From Bacteroides uniformis (GTDB lineage: Bacteria; Bacteroidota; Bacteroidia; Bacteroidales; Bacteroidaceae): DNA of 64,000 nt. The DNA is taken from the NCBI RefSeq assembly GCF_025147485.1, contig NZ_CP102263.1:4539501-4603500 (forward strand), read 5' to 3'. This document shows, in pieces, positions 17,539 to 26,393 of the stretch (position 1 is the stretch's first letter; each line of letters starts with the position of its first letter). A program made the translations under genes and the position numbers. The notes under the pieces were generated by a model. That model ran no database searches. It was not told the DNA's origin and saw only the letters and a program-made list of their open reading frames with translations.

Positions 17539-18015
17539 TCAATCTTCCTCTTCTTCTACCGTTATAGGCATCTGCCGCTTGATGGCTTCATGGAAAGATA
17601 TCAAGGTTTCCGTACGCGCCAGTCCCAGCGGTTGCAACTTATCATGTATGATGCTCAGCAAATGATGGTTGTTGCGGGCATAAAGCTTTATGAACATATC
17701 ATACTTGCCCGTTGTAAAATGGCATTCCACAATCTCGGGAATAGCTTCCAATGCTCTCGTTACAGCATCGAAGGAAGCAGGATCCTTTAGGTAGATACCG
17801 ATATAGGCGCATGTTTCATATCCTATCTTCTCCGGATCAATCACATATTCAGAACCTTTCAATATACCTAAGTTTGTCAGCTTTTGAATGCGCTGATGAA
17901 TGGCTGCTCCCGATACATTACAAGCTCTGGCCACTTCAAGGAAAGGAATGCGTGCATTATCGGCTATAAGTTTTAAAATCTGTTCGTCTAAAGTATCCAA
18001 CTGATGATGTCCCAT
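17539..18015 (-). CDS. Lrp/AsnC-family transcriptional regulator
   Basis: This 158-residue protein has an N-terminal winged helix-turn-helix (LDTLDEQILKLIADNARIPFLEVARACNVSGAAIHQRIQKL, about 6-46) and a C-terminal RAM/ACT-like ligand domain (about 70-145, ETCAYIGIYLKDPASFDAV). Such regulators form octamers that sense amino acids or related metabolites. A -7 box (TAACTTTG) lies at 18074-18081 on the same strand. The target is unknown. The divergently transcribed M64 peptidase gene shares the 239-base upstream region and could be a target. Confidence 0.93.
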   Translation of the reverse strand: MGHHQLDTLDEQILKLIADNARIPFLEVARACNVSGAAIHQRIQKLTNLGILKGSEYVIDPEKIGYETCAYIGIYLKDPASFDAVTRALEAIPEIVECHFTTGKYDMFIKLYARNNHHLLSIIHDKLQPLGLARTETLISFHEAIKRQMPITVEEEED

Positions 18016-18073
18016 TTCAAATTCTAATGATTAATAAATTACTATATCTCCCGCATATCTATACGGCAACATG

Positions 18074-18081
18074 CAAAGTTA
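18074..18081 (-). promoter_or_regulatory. -7 promoter box for the Lrp-type gene
   Basis: TAACTTTG on the minus strand, about 58 bases before the ATG. The -33 element is not clear. Confidence 0.5.
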
Positions 18082-18199
18082 GCTATTTTTTCGCCAATAA
18101 AAATACGGTTTATAACTTTTCTTACAAAAAAAAGAATAATACCGCATATCAGGCATTTCAAAGTGCATATGCAAAATTCCATCTCGCACGACCGGAAAA

Positions 18200-18230
18200 T
18201 TGCAGATGAGCTTTAAAGATATTATCTTTG
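18200..18230 (+). promoter_or_regulatory. Promoter of the M64 peptidase gene
   Basis: TTG at 18200-18202 and TATCTTTG at 18223-18230, 20 bases apart, 25 bases before the ATG. Confidence 0.6.
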
Positions 18231-18254
18231 TAGTAGCAATAATAATGAACCGTT

Positions 18255-19532
18255 ATGAAAAAGTATTCCTTATTCCTATTATGCCTGATGGCAGCAATAT
18301 CCTTGCATGCCCAAAGTTTTGCCGATTATTTTGCAGATAAAACCCTGCGTGTCGACTATATCTTTACCGGAAATGCAGCCAAACAAGAGATATGCCTGGA
18401 CGGATTGTCTTGTCTCCCCTCTTGGGCAGGAAGGAAGCATCATTTATCTGAGTTACCCCTGCAAGGAAACGGACAAATCATTATGCGAGATGCAGCCAAT
18501 GGCAGCGTAATCTACAAAACATCCTTTTCTTCGCTCTTCCAGGAGTGGCTGGAAACGGATGAAGCCAAAGCGGTGACCAAAGGATTCGAAAACACCTTTC
18601 TCCTTCCCTATCCCCTCCGTCCTGCAGAAATAGAAATAACACTTCTCGACCCGCGTAGAAATGTACGGGCAAGCATGAAACATACGGTCAGTCCCGACGA
18701 CATCCTGATACATCAGAAAGGTACTGCCCACATCACACCACATAAATATCTGCTGCAAAGCGGCAATACGGCCAAATGCATCGACGTAGCCATCCTTGCA
18801 GAAGGATATACTCCCGAAGAGATGCCGGTATTCTACGAAGACGCAGCCATTGCCTGCGAAAGTCTGTTTGCCCACGAACCCTTCCGGTCCATGAAAAAGC
18901 ACTTCAACATTGTAGCAGTGGCCAGCCCCTCCGAAGACAGCGGAGTAAGCGTACCACGCCTCGGAGAATGGAAACGGACAGCATTCAGCTCTCATTTCAG
19001 CACATTCTATTCAGACCGGTATCTGACAACCTCCCGTGTCAAATCCATACACGATGCGCTGGCGGGAATACCGTATGAACACATCATCATCCTTGCCAAT
19101 ACGGAAGAATACGGAGGCGGTGGAATCTATAATTCCTATACCCTTACTACCGCCCACCATTCCATGTTCCGCCCCGTTGTGGTACATGAGTTCGGGCATA
19201 GCTTTGGCGGACTGGCCGATGAATACTTCTACGACAATGACGTGATGACAGATACCTATCCACTAGATGTGGAACCCTGGGAACAGAACATCAGCACAAG
19301 AATCGATTTCACTTCCAAATGGAAAGATATGCTTGCTCAAGGAACTCCCGTTCCTACTCCCTCTTCTGAAAGTGGAACATATCCCGTAGGCGTATATGAA
19401 GGAGCTGGCTATTCTGCCAAAGGCATCTACCGTCCGGCAGACAATTGCCGCATGCGCACCAATGAATACCCTACTTTCTGCCCGGTCTGCCAACGGGCCA
19501 TCTGCCGCGTCATTGAATTTTATACTGAATAA
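18255..19532 (+). CDS. Secreted M64-family zinc metallopeptidase
   Basis: This 425-residue protein has a signal peptide (LFLLCLMAAISLHAQ), an N-terminal M64 domain (about 25-150) and the catalytic domain with HEFGHSFGGLADE beginning at residue 311 (His311, Glu312, His315, and a downstream Asp as third ligand, as in the M64 family). Near the end, Cys-containing NCRMRTNEYPTFCPVCQRA is typical. The M64 family is named for an IgA-cleaving peptidase of Clostridium ramosum. Bacteroides homologues are common and their substrates mostly unknown, so an IgA target is only a possibility. Confidence 0.92.
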   Translation: MKKYSLFLLCLMAAISLHAQSFADYFADKTLRVDYIFTGNAAKQEICLDGLSCLPSWAGRKHHLSELPLQGNGQIIMRDAANGSVIYKTSFSSLFQEWLETDEAKAVTKGFENTFLLPYPLRPAEIEITLLDPRRNVRASMKHTVSPDDILIHQKGTAHITPHKYLLQSGNTAKCIDVAILAEGYTPEEMPVFYEDAAIACESLFAHEPFRSMKKHFNIVAVASPSEDSGVSVPRLGEWKRTAFSSHFSTFYSDRYLTTSRVKSIHDALAGIPYEHIIILANTEEYGGGGIYNSYTLTTAHHSMFRPVVVHEFGHSFGGLADEYFYDNDVMTDTYPLDVEPWEQNISTRIDFTSKWKDMLAQGTPVPTPSSESGTYPVGVYEGAGYSAKGIYRPADNCRMRTNEYPTFCPVCQRAICRVIEFYTE

Positions 19533-19556
19533 AAACAAACTAAACTAAAAGAACTT

Positions 19557-20093
19557 ATGATCAGACTTCAACGTATTACAACAGCTGACACAGACTTGTA
19601 CAGCTACATGGAGAAATTAATGACTCAATCGTTCCCTTCAGAGGAGTACCGGGAACTGGAGGAATTGCGCAAGTATACAGATACCAAAACGCACTTCTAT
19701 AACAATATCATCTTCCATAACAACACCCCGGTAGGTCTCATCACTTACTGGGATTTCGGACATTTTTACTATATAGAGCATTTTGCCATTGACCCCGCAC
19801 AGCGTAACGGCGGATATGGAAAGAGCGTACTGAACCATTTATGCCAACTCTTAAAACATCCCATCGTCTTGGAAGTGGAAATACCCGAAGAAGAAATGGC
19901 TAAACGCCGCATTAACTTCTATCAACGGCAAGGATTCTCCTTATGGGAAAAGCCCTACCAACAACCACCCTATAAAACAGGCGACAACTACCTGCCTATG
20001 CTCATCATGGCCTATGGAGATATAGAATGTGGAAAGGATTTTGACTCTGTAAAGGAACACATCTACCGCGAAGTATATAATGTGAAATCTTAA
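19557..20093 (+). CDS. GNAT-family N-acetyltransferase
   Basis: This 178-residue protein has the acetyl-CoA binding motif A (HFAIDPAQRNGGYGKSVLNHL, about residues 80-100) and the following motif B (KRRINFYQRQGFSLWEKPY). The acceptor substrate is unknown. It lies 24 bases after the M64 peptidase gene in the same direction, so they may be co-transcribed. It ends at a bidirectional terminator. Confidence 0.88.
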   Translation: MIRLQRITTADTDLYSYMEKLMTQSFPSEEYRELEELRKYTDTKTHFYNNIIFHNNTPVGLITYWDFGHFYYIEHFAIDPAQRNGGYGKSVLNHLCQLLKHPIVLEVEIPEEEMAKRRINFYQRQGFSLWEKPYQQPPYKTGDNYLPMLIMAYGDIECGKDFDSVKEHIYREVYNVKS

Positions 20094-20113
20094 AAAAACA
20101 ATATACTTAAAAC

Positions 20114-20150
20114 AATAAAGGTCGTTTCAACAAATGAAACGACCTTTATT
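20114..20150. terminator. Bidirectional terminator between GNAT and ExbD genes
   Basis: A perfect 15-base stem (AATAAAGGTCGTTTC) with a 7-base loop lies between two convergent genes, with A-tract and T-rich flanks. Confidence 0.9.
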
Positions 20151-20168
20151 ATATCATTAAACTAACTT

Positions 20169-20633
20169 TTACTGACGCGGTTGCGCAGAATAGTTAATCT
20201 TCAAAGCATAAGCCTTACGAAGCGCTTCTTTGATATCTGTTACGATACCCATTTTCGTATCTTGGTCAACTTTCAAAGACACTGTCATCTGCGGCTGATC
20301 TTCTTCCTTCATACTGGCACGTTCACCAATAATGTAATCTTGAATTTCAGCAACTTCAGCATAGCTGTCGTTCAACTGGATACGGCTCTCATTACCTAAC
20401 TTCTTACGAAATTCGGCAGTAGGTTTTCCTACATAGATAAACGTAACCAAAGACTTCTTTTCAAGTTTCTCCAATTCTGTAGCTTGCGGAACCTTAAACT
20501 CAACCTTCAATGTTACCTCACGCATCGTTGTTACAATCATGAAGAAGAACAACAAGGTGAAGATAAGGTCAGGCAGAGAAGAAGTGTTCAACGCCGGCAT
20601 TCCACGTTTACCAGTCTTATTAAATTTTCCCAT
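20169..20633 (-). CDS. ExbD/TolR-family energy-transduction protein, second copy
   Basis: This 154-residue protein has one N-terminal transmembrane helix carrying the essential acidic residue (SSLPDLIFTLLFFFM, Asp22), then a periplasmic domain of about 110 residues. It works with ExbB-type proton channels to drive TonB. Its start overlaps the stop of the preceding exbD by one base (TAATG), so the two are coupled. Two different ExbD proteins per operon are usual in Bacteroidota and may form mixed dimers. Confidence 0.93.
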   Translation of the reverse strand: MGKFNKTGKRGMPALNTSSLPDLIFTLLFFFMIVTTMREVTLKVEFKVPQATELEKLEKKSLVTFIYVGKPTAEFRKKLGNESRIQLNDSYAEVAEIQDYIIGERASMKEEDQPQMTVSLKVDQDTKMGIVTDIKEALRKAYALKINYSAQPRQ

Positions 20634-21223
20634 TACTTCTTTTCTCCGTACTTTTTAGGTTCTGCCTCAGAAATCTTCTGAGAATAAATTTCACGAATTG
20701 CATCTTGTTGTTCTTGATCCAACTCCATATAATTCTTCTGCCACTTTTCCTGAGCCAATTCATCACGCAACTCGTTATAAGCTGCTACCAACTCATTCTG
20801 TACAGACATATATGCTTTGTATGAAGAACCACGGTCACAACGCAAAGAAATCACATGGCCTTCCGTCACTTGTACTGTACCGAAGAAAGGAACATTCTTA
20901 GAAATCTTTTCCGGTTTTGTATCTTCGTTATACGGATTGGCAATAAATTCTTTTGCTTTTGCACGCAATTGGTCAACAGTAATATAATCATTCCCGCACA
21001 TTAACTGGTCCTGCATGTTCAAGAAGACTTGCAATACGTTGCGTTCCTTCTTCTTTGCATCGTCCAACTTCTGGTCCTTTTCCGGTGGAGGCGGCAAACG
21101 TCTTGCCAAACCACGGTCGGTATCCATAGATGTTGTAATCAAGAAGAAAATCAGCAACAAGAAAGCGATGTCCGCAGTAGAACTTGAGTTAATTTCAGGA
21201 ACTTCTCTTTTCTTTTTAGCCAT
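20633..21223 (-). CDS. ExbD/TolR-family energy-transduction protein, first copy
   Basis: This 196-residue protein has the ExbD helix STADIAFLLLIFFLITTSM with Asp18, a proline stretch (RRLPPPPE), and a longer periplasmic domain than the next gene's product. It ends in a Lys/Glu-rich tail. It is the third gene of the ExbB-unknown-ExbD-ExbD operon. It couples proton flow through the ExbB-type channel to the TonB protein encoded nearby at 25445-26131. Confidence 0.93.
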   Translation of the reverse strand: MAKKKREVPEINSSSTADIAFLLLIFFLITTSMDTDRGLARRLPPPPEKDQKLDDAKKKERNVLQVFLNMQDQLMCGNDYITVDQLRAKAKEFIANPYNEDTKPEKISKNVPFFGTVQVTEGHVISLRCDRGSSYKAYMSVQNELVAAYNELRDELAQEKWQKNYMELDQEQQDAIREIYSQKISEAEPKKYGEKK

Positions 21224-21259
21224 TGTAATTATATCTTTAAATTGAGTTACCTCAATTGA

Positions 21260-21745
21260 TTATGATAATTTTTTCTTAATGCTACTAAAAATGATTGCCA
21301 AGACTGTACCAGCAAACAAGATATAGATAGAATAAAGGAACATGTCAGTAAGCTTCAACCAGAAAGGTACGTTCTCAGTTCCGCTATAACCCGGAATAAC
21401 AAGTGGTTCTTCACTACCCATAGTCCAAGAAATAACAACAACTGCAACCAATATAACCAAACCAATCAAAGATTTCAACGCTGCTCCCGGATTGTCTTTC
21501 AGTGCAGCTCCAAATTGGAACAAAACACCAACCACGGTAGCAATAATAGCTACAAAGAACAGAATGTACATCAAATAAATCAATGCGTCTGTATGAGCCG
21601 GTTGCCACATTTCTGCGTCAACGCTTGCCAACACTGCATCGCCCTGAGCATCTCCACCGAAGAAGAACATGCCCAACACTACCAAGATGATAGCGAACAT
21701 GACATACAGTGCATAGTATGATACTTTATATGATAACTTAGCCAT
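21260..21745 (-). CDS. Conserved inner-membrane protein of the ExbB-ExbD operon, function unknown
   Basis: This 161-residue protein is predicted to have four hydrophobic helices (about 12-30, 52-75, 85-105 and 135-155) and no recognised domain. It sits five bases after the ExbB-type gene and before the two exbD genes, a position conserved in my memory of Bacteroides genomes. I infer an accessory subunit of the proton-channel complex. The sequence shows no catalytic motif. Confidence 0.8.
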   Translation of the reverse strand: MAKLSYKVSYYALYVMFAIILVVLGMFFFGGDAQGDAVLASVDAEMWQPAHTDALIYLMYILFFVAIIATVVGVLFQFGAALKDNPGAALKSLIGLVILVAVVVISWTMGSEEPLVIPGYSGTENVPFWLKLTDMFLYSIYILFAGTVLAIIFSSIKKKLS

Positions 21746-21750
21746 CTTAA

Positions 21751-22554
21751 TTATTTTTTGTATTTCAAGTCATATTTGATAACCATATCCAACAGAGAGA
21801 TAGAAGAATCTTCCATTTCGCTGGTCAAAGCTTCAATCTTAGCCAGGATGTAGTTATAGAATACCTGCAGAATCAAGGCAACGATCAAACCGAAGATAGT
21901 TGTAATCAAGGCAACCTTCATACCACCTGCTACAACCGTCGGAGAGATATCACCTACCTGCTGGATCTTATCAAATGCCTGCACCATACCGATTACAGTA
22001 CCCAAGAATCCCAAAGACGGAGCCATAGCGATGAACAGTGTAATCCAAGAGCAACCTTTTTCCAGGTAACCAGCTTGTACACCACCGTAAGAAACTACTG
22101 ACTTTTCTACTACGTCGATACCTTGGTCAATTCTCATCAGACCTTGATAGTAGATAGAAGCGATAGGACCTCTAGTGTTACGTGCGATGTCTTTAGCAGC
22201 TTCAACGTCACCTTTTTCCAAAGCAGCTTCAATAGCAGCCAAGAACTTCTTTGTGTTGATTTCAGCCAAGCTCAAATAAATGATACGTTCAATACAGAAT
22301 GCAAGACCGATAACCAATGCGATAGCTACCAAACTCATGAAAGATGCAGTACCTTCAATAAACTTAGTTTTGAGTTCTTTGTGGATACCACCTTCTGTAG
22401 CTTCCATAGCGGCAGGAGCAGCAGCGTCAGCAGCAGGTGCTACAGCTGCTTGTTCAGTTTGTTCAGCTGCAGGAGCATCTTGAGCCTGAGCAAGTTGAGT
22501 TGAGCCAAATGTTAAGACTCCCATCACAGCAACAATTGCAAATAACTTTTTCAT
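21751..22554 (-). CDS. MotA/TolQ/ExbB-family proton channel protein
   Basis: This 267-residue protein has a cleavable signal and an Ala/Pro/Glu-rich exported stretch (about 25-55) before the first ExbB helix (about 70-92). The conserved core follows (SKLRT-type helix pair: ITLFIAMAPSLGFLGTVIGMVQAFDKI and GGMKVALITTIFGLIVALILQVFYNYI). It forms the proton channel that powers TonB. It is the first gene of a four-gene operon; tRNA-Ser lies upstream in the same direction. Confidence 0.93.
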   Translation of the reverse strand: MKKLFAIVAVMGVLTFGSTQLAQAQDAPAAEQTEQAAVAPAADAAAPAAMEATEGGIHKELKTKFIEGTASFMSLVAIALVIGLAFCIERIIYLSLAEINTKKFLAAIEAALEKGDVEAAKDIARNTRGPIASIYYQGLMRIDQGIDVVEKSVVSYGGVQAGYLEKGCSWITLFIAMAPSLGFLGTVIGMVQAFDKIQQVGDISPTVVAGGMKVALITTIFGLIVALILQVFYNYILAKIEALTSEMEDSSISLLDMVIKYDLKYKK

Positions 22555-22631
22555 TGTGTGTCTAATTTTTAAGATTAATTAATTAATTTATTTATTATAA
22601 TTTGTTGTTTTATCTCCATTTTATCACACTG

Positions 22632-22719
22632 CGGAGAGACGGGGATTCGAACCCCGGATACCCTTTAGGGGTATACACGCTTTCCAGGCGTGCCTCTTCA
22701 ACCACTCGAGCATCTCTCC
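22632..22719 (-). tRNA. tRNA-Ser (anticodon GGA)
   Basis: This 88-nt cloverleaf is on the minus strand. The acceptor stem is GGAGAGA paired with TCTCTCC, with discriminator G. The anticodon stem is CACGC/GCGTG with loop CTGGAAA, giving anticodon GGA. There is a long class II variable arm (TACCC/GGGTA) and a T arm CGGGG-TTCGAAT-CCCCG. CCA is not encoded. It lies between the ExbB operon and tatD; no intron is seen. Confidence 0.97.
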
Positions 22720-22881
22720 AATAGACGCCTTTTCTGAAATCGGGTGCAAATTACAAAAAAAATGCGAACCACCAGCGTTTTCAGCTACAAATGTATTCTT
22801 TTTTTTGTTGTTCTGCCTCATTCTCCCCGTTTTATATTAAATAAAATCTCAAAATTAATAAACTTTAAAATCTTAAAGAGC

Positions 22882-23661
22882 TTATTTGAGCATTCCGAAC
22901 ACTTTTAAAGCGTTATCAGAAGTAACCTGGGCCACCTTTTCAGGAGAGTTCCCATAGATTCCGGCCACCTTTACCAAAGTATCCTTAACATATGCGCTTT
23001 CGTTCCTCTTGCCTCGATTGGGAACCGGAGTCAGATAAGGGGAATCGGTTTCCAGCACGATGCGTTCCAAAGGAATATTCTTCAAGACTTCGGGCAAAGT
23101 TGATTTCTTGAAAGTCACCACACCATTTATTCCTATCATGAAATCCGCAAATTCCATAATCCTGCAGGCCTCTTCCGAGGTTCCCGTAAAACTATGGAAA
23201 ATTCCTTTCAAAGGAGTCTGCTGATAGGGTTTCAACACATTATATATATGGTCAAACGCTTCCCTACAATGCAGCACTACCGGCAAACCGTATTCCAAAG
23301 CCCACTCAATCTGCTTGTCCAACACCCTTTGCTGCTCTCTAAGAAAAGTCTTATCCCAATACAAGTCCATACCAATCTCGCCAACCGCAACAAATTCATT
23401 CGGTGAAGCCAGCTCCCGGGCCACTATTTCCAACTCCTTTTCATAATCCGCACCCACAGAGGTAGGGTGCAATCCAATCATCGGATAGCAATACCCTTTA
23501 TATTCACGGCACACCCGAAGCATAGGTCCTATGGTGGTACTATCGATATTGGGCATAAAAATATGCGTGACTCCTGCCTCACGGGCACGAGCCATCACTT
23601 GAGGCAAATCCTCTGCAAACTCTTCTAAAAAAAGATGGGAATGTGAATCAATCAATCTCAT
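22882..23661 (-). CDS. tatD: TatD-family metal-dependent hydrolase
   Basis: This 259-residue amidohydrolase-fold protein, probably a 3'-5' deoxyribonuclease, has the metal-binding residues in order: HSH near residue 7, GEIGMDLYW (Glu), VVLHCREAF (His), FHSFTG (His) and LETDSPYLTP (Asp). It is the last gene of the tonB-polyprenyl synthase-unknown-tatD run. It follows the unknown gene by eight bases. Confidence 0.93.
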   Translation of the reverse strand: MRLIDSHSHLFLEEFAEDLPQVMARAREAGVTHIFMPNIDSTTIGPMLRVCREYKGYCYPMIGLHPTSVGADYEKELEIVARELASPNEFVAVGEIGMDLYWDKTFLREQQRVLDKQIEWALEYGLPVVLHCREAFDHIYNVLKPYQQTPLKGIFHSFTGTSEEACRIMEFADFMIGINGVVTFKKSTLPEVLKNIPLERIVLETDSPYLTPVPNRGKRNESAYVKDTLVKVAGIYGNSPEKVAQVTSDNALKVFGMLK

Positions 23662-23669
23662 TCTTCAAC

Positions 23670-24371
23670 TTACTCTTTGCGTTTCTCACCGGTACGGTAA
23701 TAATAGATTATTCCATAATCACGGCATAAATCCAAACGTTTCTCATTGGGAGTGACCTCCTCGAATTTCTTTTCAACCTGGTTCCATATATCCAAAATCA
23801 AACCATCCGCCTCTGCACGCATCGAAGCCAAGGTGTCCAAACTGCGGGCTGTCAAAGATTGAAGATTCTTTTGCTTCTCATAACTATCCATGAAAATATC
23901 ATAATGCACCCTCACTTTTGCAATCGTAGGGTTATAAATGGGAATTCCTCCCTGGGATATACGTTTGTTTTCCCCATCCACGATTTTACGCCCCCACTCT
24001 GCCAAGGCAGGCTCTGTCGATAAATCAGGCACATTATTGTTGCTTGTGTCCAAACCGTAATATTCCTTATGAGCAATACGCACTTCAGAACGGATGACAG
24101 CTAAATTCAACACCTGGATAAAATGAGAAATATACAGACGGGCAGTCTTTACATTAGCCTGATGCTTACGTCCCGCCCGAGCCTGCCGCTCAAAACAGTC
24201 GGCATAATAAGCTTGCGCAGCTTCAAACTTTGTAAGAAAATTCCGCGCATCAGTCAACGCCTTCAAAGATACGGCCAAATCATACACATTACATATATCA
24301 CCCTTGACGACCACTGCTTTCAGCGCCCGTATTCTCGCTTGATCTGTATTAGGCAATCTTCTATAAGGCAT
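23670..24371 (-). CDS. Conserved hypothetical protein
   Basis: This 233-residue soluble protein has no signal peptide, is rich in helices and contains repeated aromatic and basic residues. Recognisable stretches are MPYRRLPNTDQARIRAL at the start and a C-terminal CRDYGIIYYYRTGEK. I do not recognise a domain. It is the third gene of a four-gene run between polyprenyl synthase and tatD, with short spacers (18 and 8 bases), so co-transcription is likely. A cytoplasmic Bacteroidota-specific protein is the best description. Confidence 0.75.
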   Translation of the reverse strand: MPYRRLPNTDQARIRALKAVVVKGDICNVYDLAVSLKALTDARNFLTKFEAAQAYYADCFERQARAGRKHQANVKTARLYISHFIQVLNLAVIRSEVRIAHKEYYGLDTSNNNVPDLSTEPALAEWGRKIVDGENKRISQGGIPIYNPTIAKVRVHYDIFMDSYEKQKNLQSLTARSLDTLASMRAEADGLILDIWNQVEKKFEEVTPNEKRLDLCRDYGIIYYYRTGEKRKE

Positions 24372-24389
24372 TTTCTCCCGGATTTAAAG

Positions 24390-25364
24390 TTATACTTCCC
24401 GATGCATCAGGTTAGCCATCAGGTTCTTCAATTCCTCTTTCTTTTCATCTGCCACCTTCACCGCCAACAGACTTTCCATTGCGCGTTCACAATACTCTTC
24501 CATCTTTTTCTCACACAGTTCCTTGACGCCAATCCGGTTATACAGTTCCGTCACCGCAGCAACTTTCTCCTCCGGGTTGAATGCAACAGCATCCACCCAA
24601 GCATTCAAGCGGGTCAACTGCTCCTCATCCGCATGTTCAAAAGCCTTTATCAGCATGTAGGTCTTTTTATTGCACAGAATATCACCTCCAATATTCTTTC
24701 CAAAGACGGCAGCATCGCCATAAACATCCAGGAAATCATCTTTCAACTGAAAAGCGACACCCAAGTTCATGCCAAAATCATACAACTGCTCCGCATCTTC
24801 AGAAGAAGCCCCTCCCAAAAGAGCGCCAATCTTCAAGCTTGCAGCCAACAATACCGAAGTTTTCAGACGAATCATTTCCAGATACTCCTCTGCCTTCACA
24901 TCCTTCCGATGTTCAAACTCCATATCCAGCTGCTGTCCTTCACAGATTTCCAGTGCAGTCAGGCTAAATATATCCATCACCTCTTTCAGGTGTTCAACCG
25001 GGCATTGAGCCATAAACTGATAAGCTAATACAAGCATTGCATCCCCCGAAAGGATGGCAGCATTGTCATCCCAAACTTTATGTACCGTCTCCTTACCACG
25101 GCGACGGTCTGCACGGTCCATCAAGTCGTCATGCAAAAGAGTATAATTATGATACACTTCAATCCCCGTTGCAGGGTTAAAAATACGGGTAATATCCTCC
25201 TGATACAGATTGTAGGCCATCAACATCAATACCGGACGGATTCTTTTTCCGCCCATGGACAACACATAGGTAACGGGAGCATATAAACCTTGAGGAGTAC
25301 GGGTAAACTGCAATTCTGCAATATGAGAATTTATTCTTTCTAAAAGCTCGGAAGCTGTAAACAT
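24390..25364 (-). CDS. Polyprenyl diphosphate synthase (isoprenyl chain elongation)
   Basis: This 324-residue trans-prenyltransferase has the first aspartate-rich motif LLHDDLMDRADRRRG and the second FQLKDDFLDVYGD. The start at 25364 (MFTASELLERI) is preferred; the longer frame would run through the upstream hairpin. It makes farnesyl, geranylgeranyl or longer prenyl diphosphates from IPP. Chain length is not fixed here, though small residues before the first motif (NYTLL) suggest a product longer than farnesyl. ispH at 27097 belongs to the same isoprenoid supply but is on the other strand. Confidence 0.9.
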   Translation of the reverse strand: MFTASELLERINSHIAELQFTRTPQGLYAPVTYVLSMGGKRIRPVLMLMAYNLYQEDITRIFNPATGIEVYHNYTLLHDDLMDRADRRRGKETVHKVWDDNAAILSGDAMLVLAYQFMAQCPVEHLKEVMDIFSLTALEICEGQQLDMEFEHRKDVKAEEYLEMIRLKTSVLLAASLKIGALLGGASSEDAEQLYDFGMNLGVAFQLKDDFLDVYGDAAVFGKNIGGDILCNKKTYMLIKAFEHADEEQLTRLNAWVDAVAFNPEEKVAAVTELYNRIGVKELCEKKMEEYCERAMESLLAVKVADEKKEELKNLMANLMHREV

Positions 25365-25401
25365 GGCATTTTCAGAATTTAGGGAATAGCGGATAATGAA
25401 A

Positions 25402-25425
25402 AGAGGCTGCATTCCGGCAGCCTCT
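25402..25425 (-). terminator. Hairpin between tonB and polyprenyl synthase genes
   Basis: Nine-base stem AGAGGCTGC/GCAGCCTCT with a 6-base loop, followed on the minus strand by TTTTC. It could end the tonB transcript or reduce readthrough into the next gene. Confidence 0.65.
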
Positions 25426-25444
25426 CCCACTTATAGATATTTTA

Positions 25445-26131
25445 TTACTGCAATCTAAACATTACAGGCACGGTATACTTAACACGAACGGGTTTACCAC
25501 GCTGCATACCGGGTTTCCACTTCGGCATGCCCATAATCACGCGGACAGCTTCTTTGTCCAAATACGGGTCAACGCCTCTCAGAACTTTAGCATCTACGAT
25601 ACTACCGTCCTTATTAACCACGAACTGTACAGTTACACGGCCTTGAGTTCCGTTTTCCTGTGCAATAGTAGGATATTTAATATTCTTGCTCAAATACTGC
25701 ATCAAACCAGCCATACCACCATTCGGGAACTCAGGCATCTGTTCTACCACCTCGAAGATAGTCTGTTCTTCCGGTTCTTCCTCTTCCACTGCTACGGGAA
25801 CATATTTGATTTCCACAGCCTGGTTCAATTCTTCAGAAGATACAATGGCCGTTTCTTCCACGTCAGCATCGTCTTCAACGATAGTCAACGTCTCTGCAAT
25901 TGAAGGGGCTTCGGGAGGCGGAGGAGTAACCTGCTCCGGCTGTTCTGTAATAGGGATGATTTCCTCTTCAAAAAATACGTCGGTAATAGCCTGGCTCGTG
26001 TCAATCTTGATGTCACGCTTTGTCCACTCGAACGCAACAAACATGAAAGCGAGCACGATTACATAACCGACAAGCAGCCAAGTCGACTTCTTACTCTCCA
26101 GGTCTGCCTTAGGTGATTTCTTAATTTCCAT
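25445..26131 (-). CDS. tonB: TonB energy transducer
   Basis: This 228-residue protein has a cytoplasmic start and one membrane helix (about 18-35, STWLLVGYVIVLAFMFVAFEW). A Pro/Glu-rich periplasmic linker follows (QVTPPPPEAPS near residue 63). The C-terminal TonB domain (about 145-228) contains GRVTVQFVVNKDGSIVDAKVLRG and ends YTVPVMFRLQ. It transmits proton-motive energy from ExbB/ExbD to outer-membrane receptors such as the one at 10278. A TATATTTG box lies at 26168-26175. Confidence 0.95.
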   Translation of the reverse strand: MEIKKSPKADLESKKSTWLLVGYVIVLAFMFVAFEWTKRDIKIDTSQAITDVFFEEEIIPITEQPEQVTPPPPEAPSIAETLTIVEDDADVEETAIVSSEELNQAVEIKYVPVAVEEEEPEEQTIFEVVEQMPEFPNGGMAGLMQYLSKNIKYPTIAQENGTQGRVTVQFVVNKDGSIVDAKVLRGVDPYLDKEAVRVIMGMPKWKPGMQRGKPVRVKYTVPVMFRLQ

Positions 26132-26167
26132 AATTTATAATATAATTTTAGTGTTTCTCATTTGGGG

Positions 26168-26175
26168 CAAATATA
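26168..26175 (-). promoter_or_regulatory. -7 promoter box for tonB
   Basis: TATATTTG on the minus strand, 37 bases before the ATG. No matching -33 element was found. Confidence 0.5.
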
Positions 26176-26310
26176 GCACTTTTCCCAAGAATGTTCACGC
26201 TCTGCTGTTTTTTTTTACACAATAGGCGCTCCATTTTCATTTTTTTAATCCTTCAAAAACCTCCATGTGCTTTTGTGCCACAAATGTAACGAGATATTTT
26301 AAAAATACCG

Positions 26311-26318
26311 TATCTTTG
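26311..26318 (+). promoter_or_regulatory. -7 promoter box for cmk-ispH
   Basis: TATCTTTG, 76 bases before the cmk ATG at 26394. A longer in-frame reading from 26265 would start upstream of this box and is rejected. Confidence 0.6.
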
Positions 26319-26393
26319 GCAAGAATTTTAAATGAAATATTGAAATTTTCTGTTTTGCAGGTGTTATACCTATATAACTATAGCATAAAAGTC

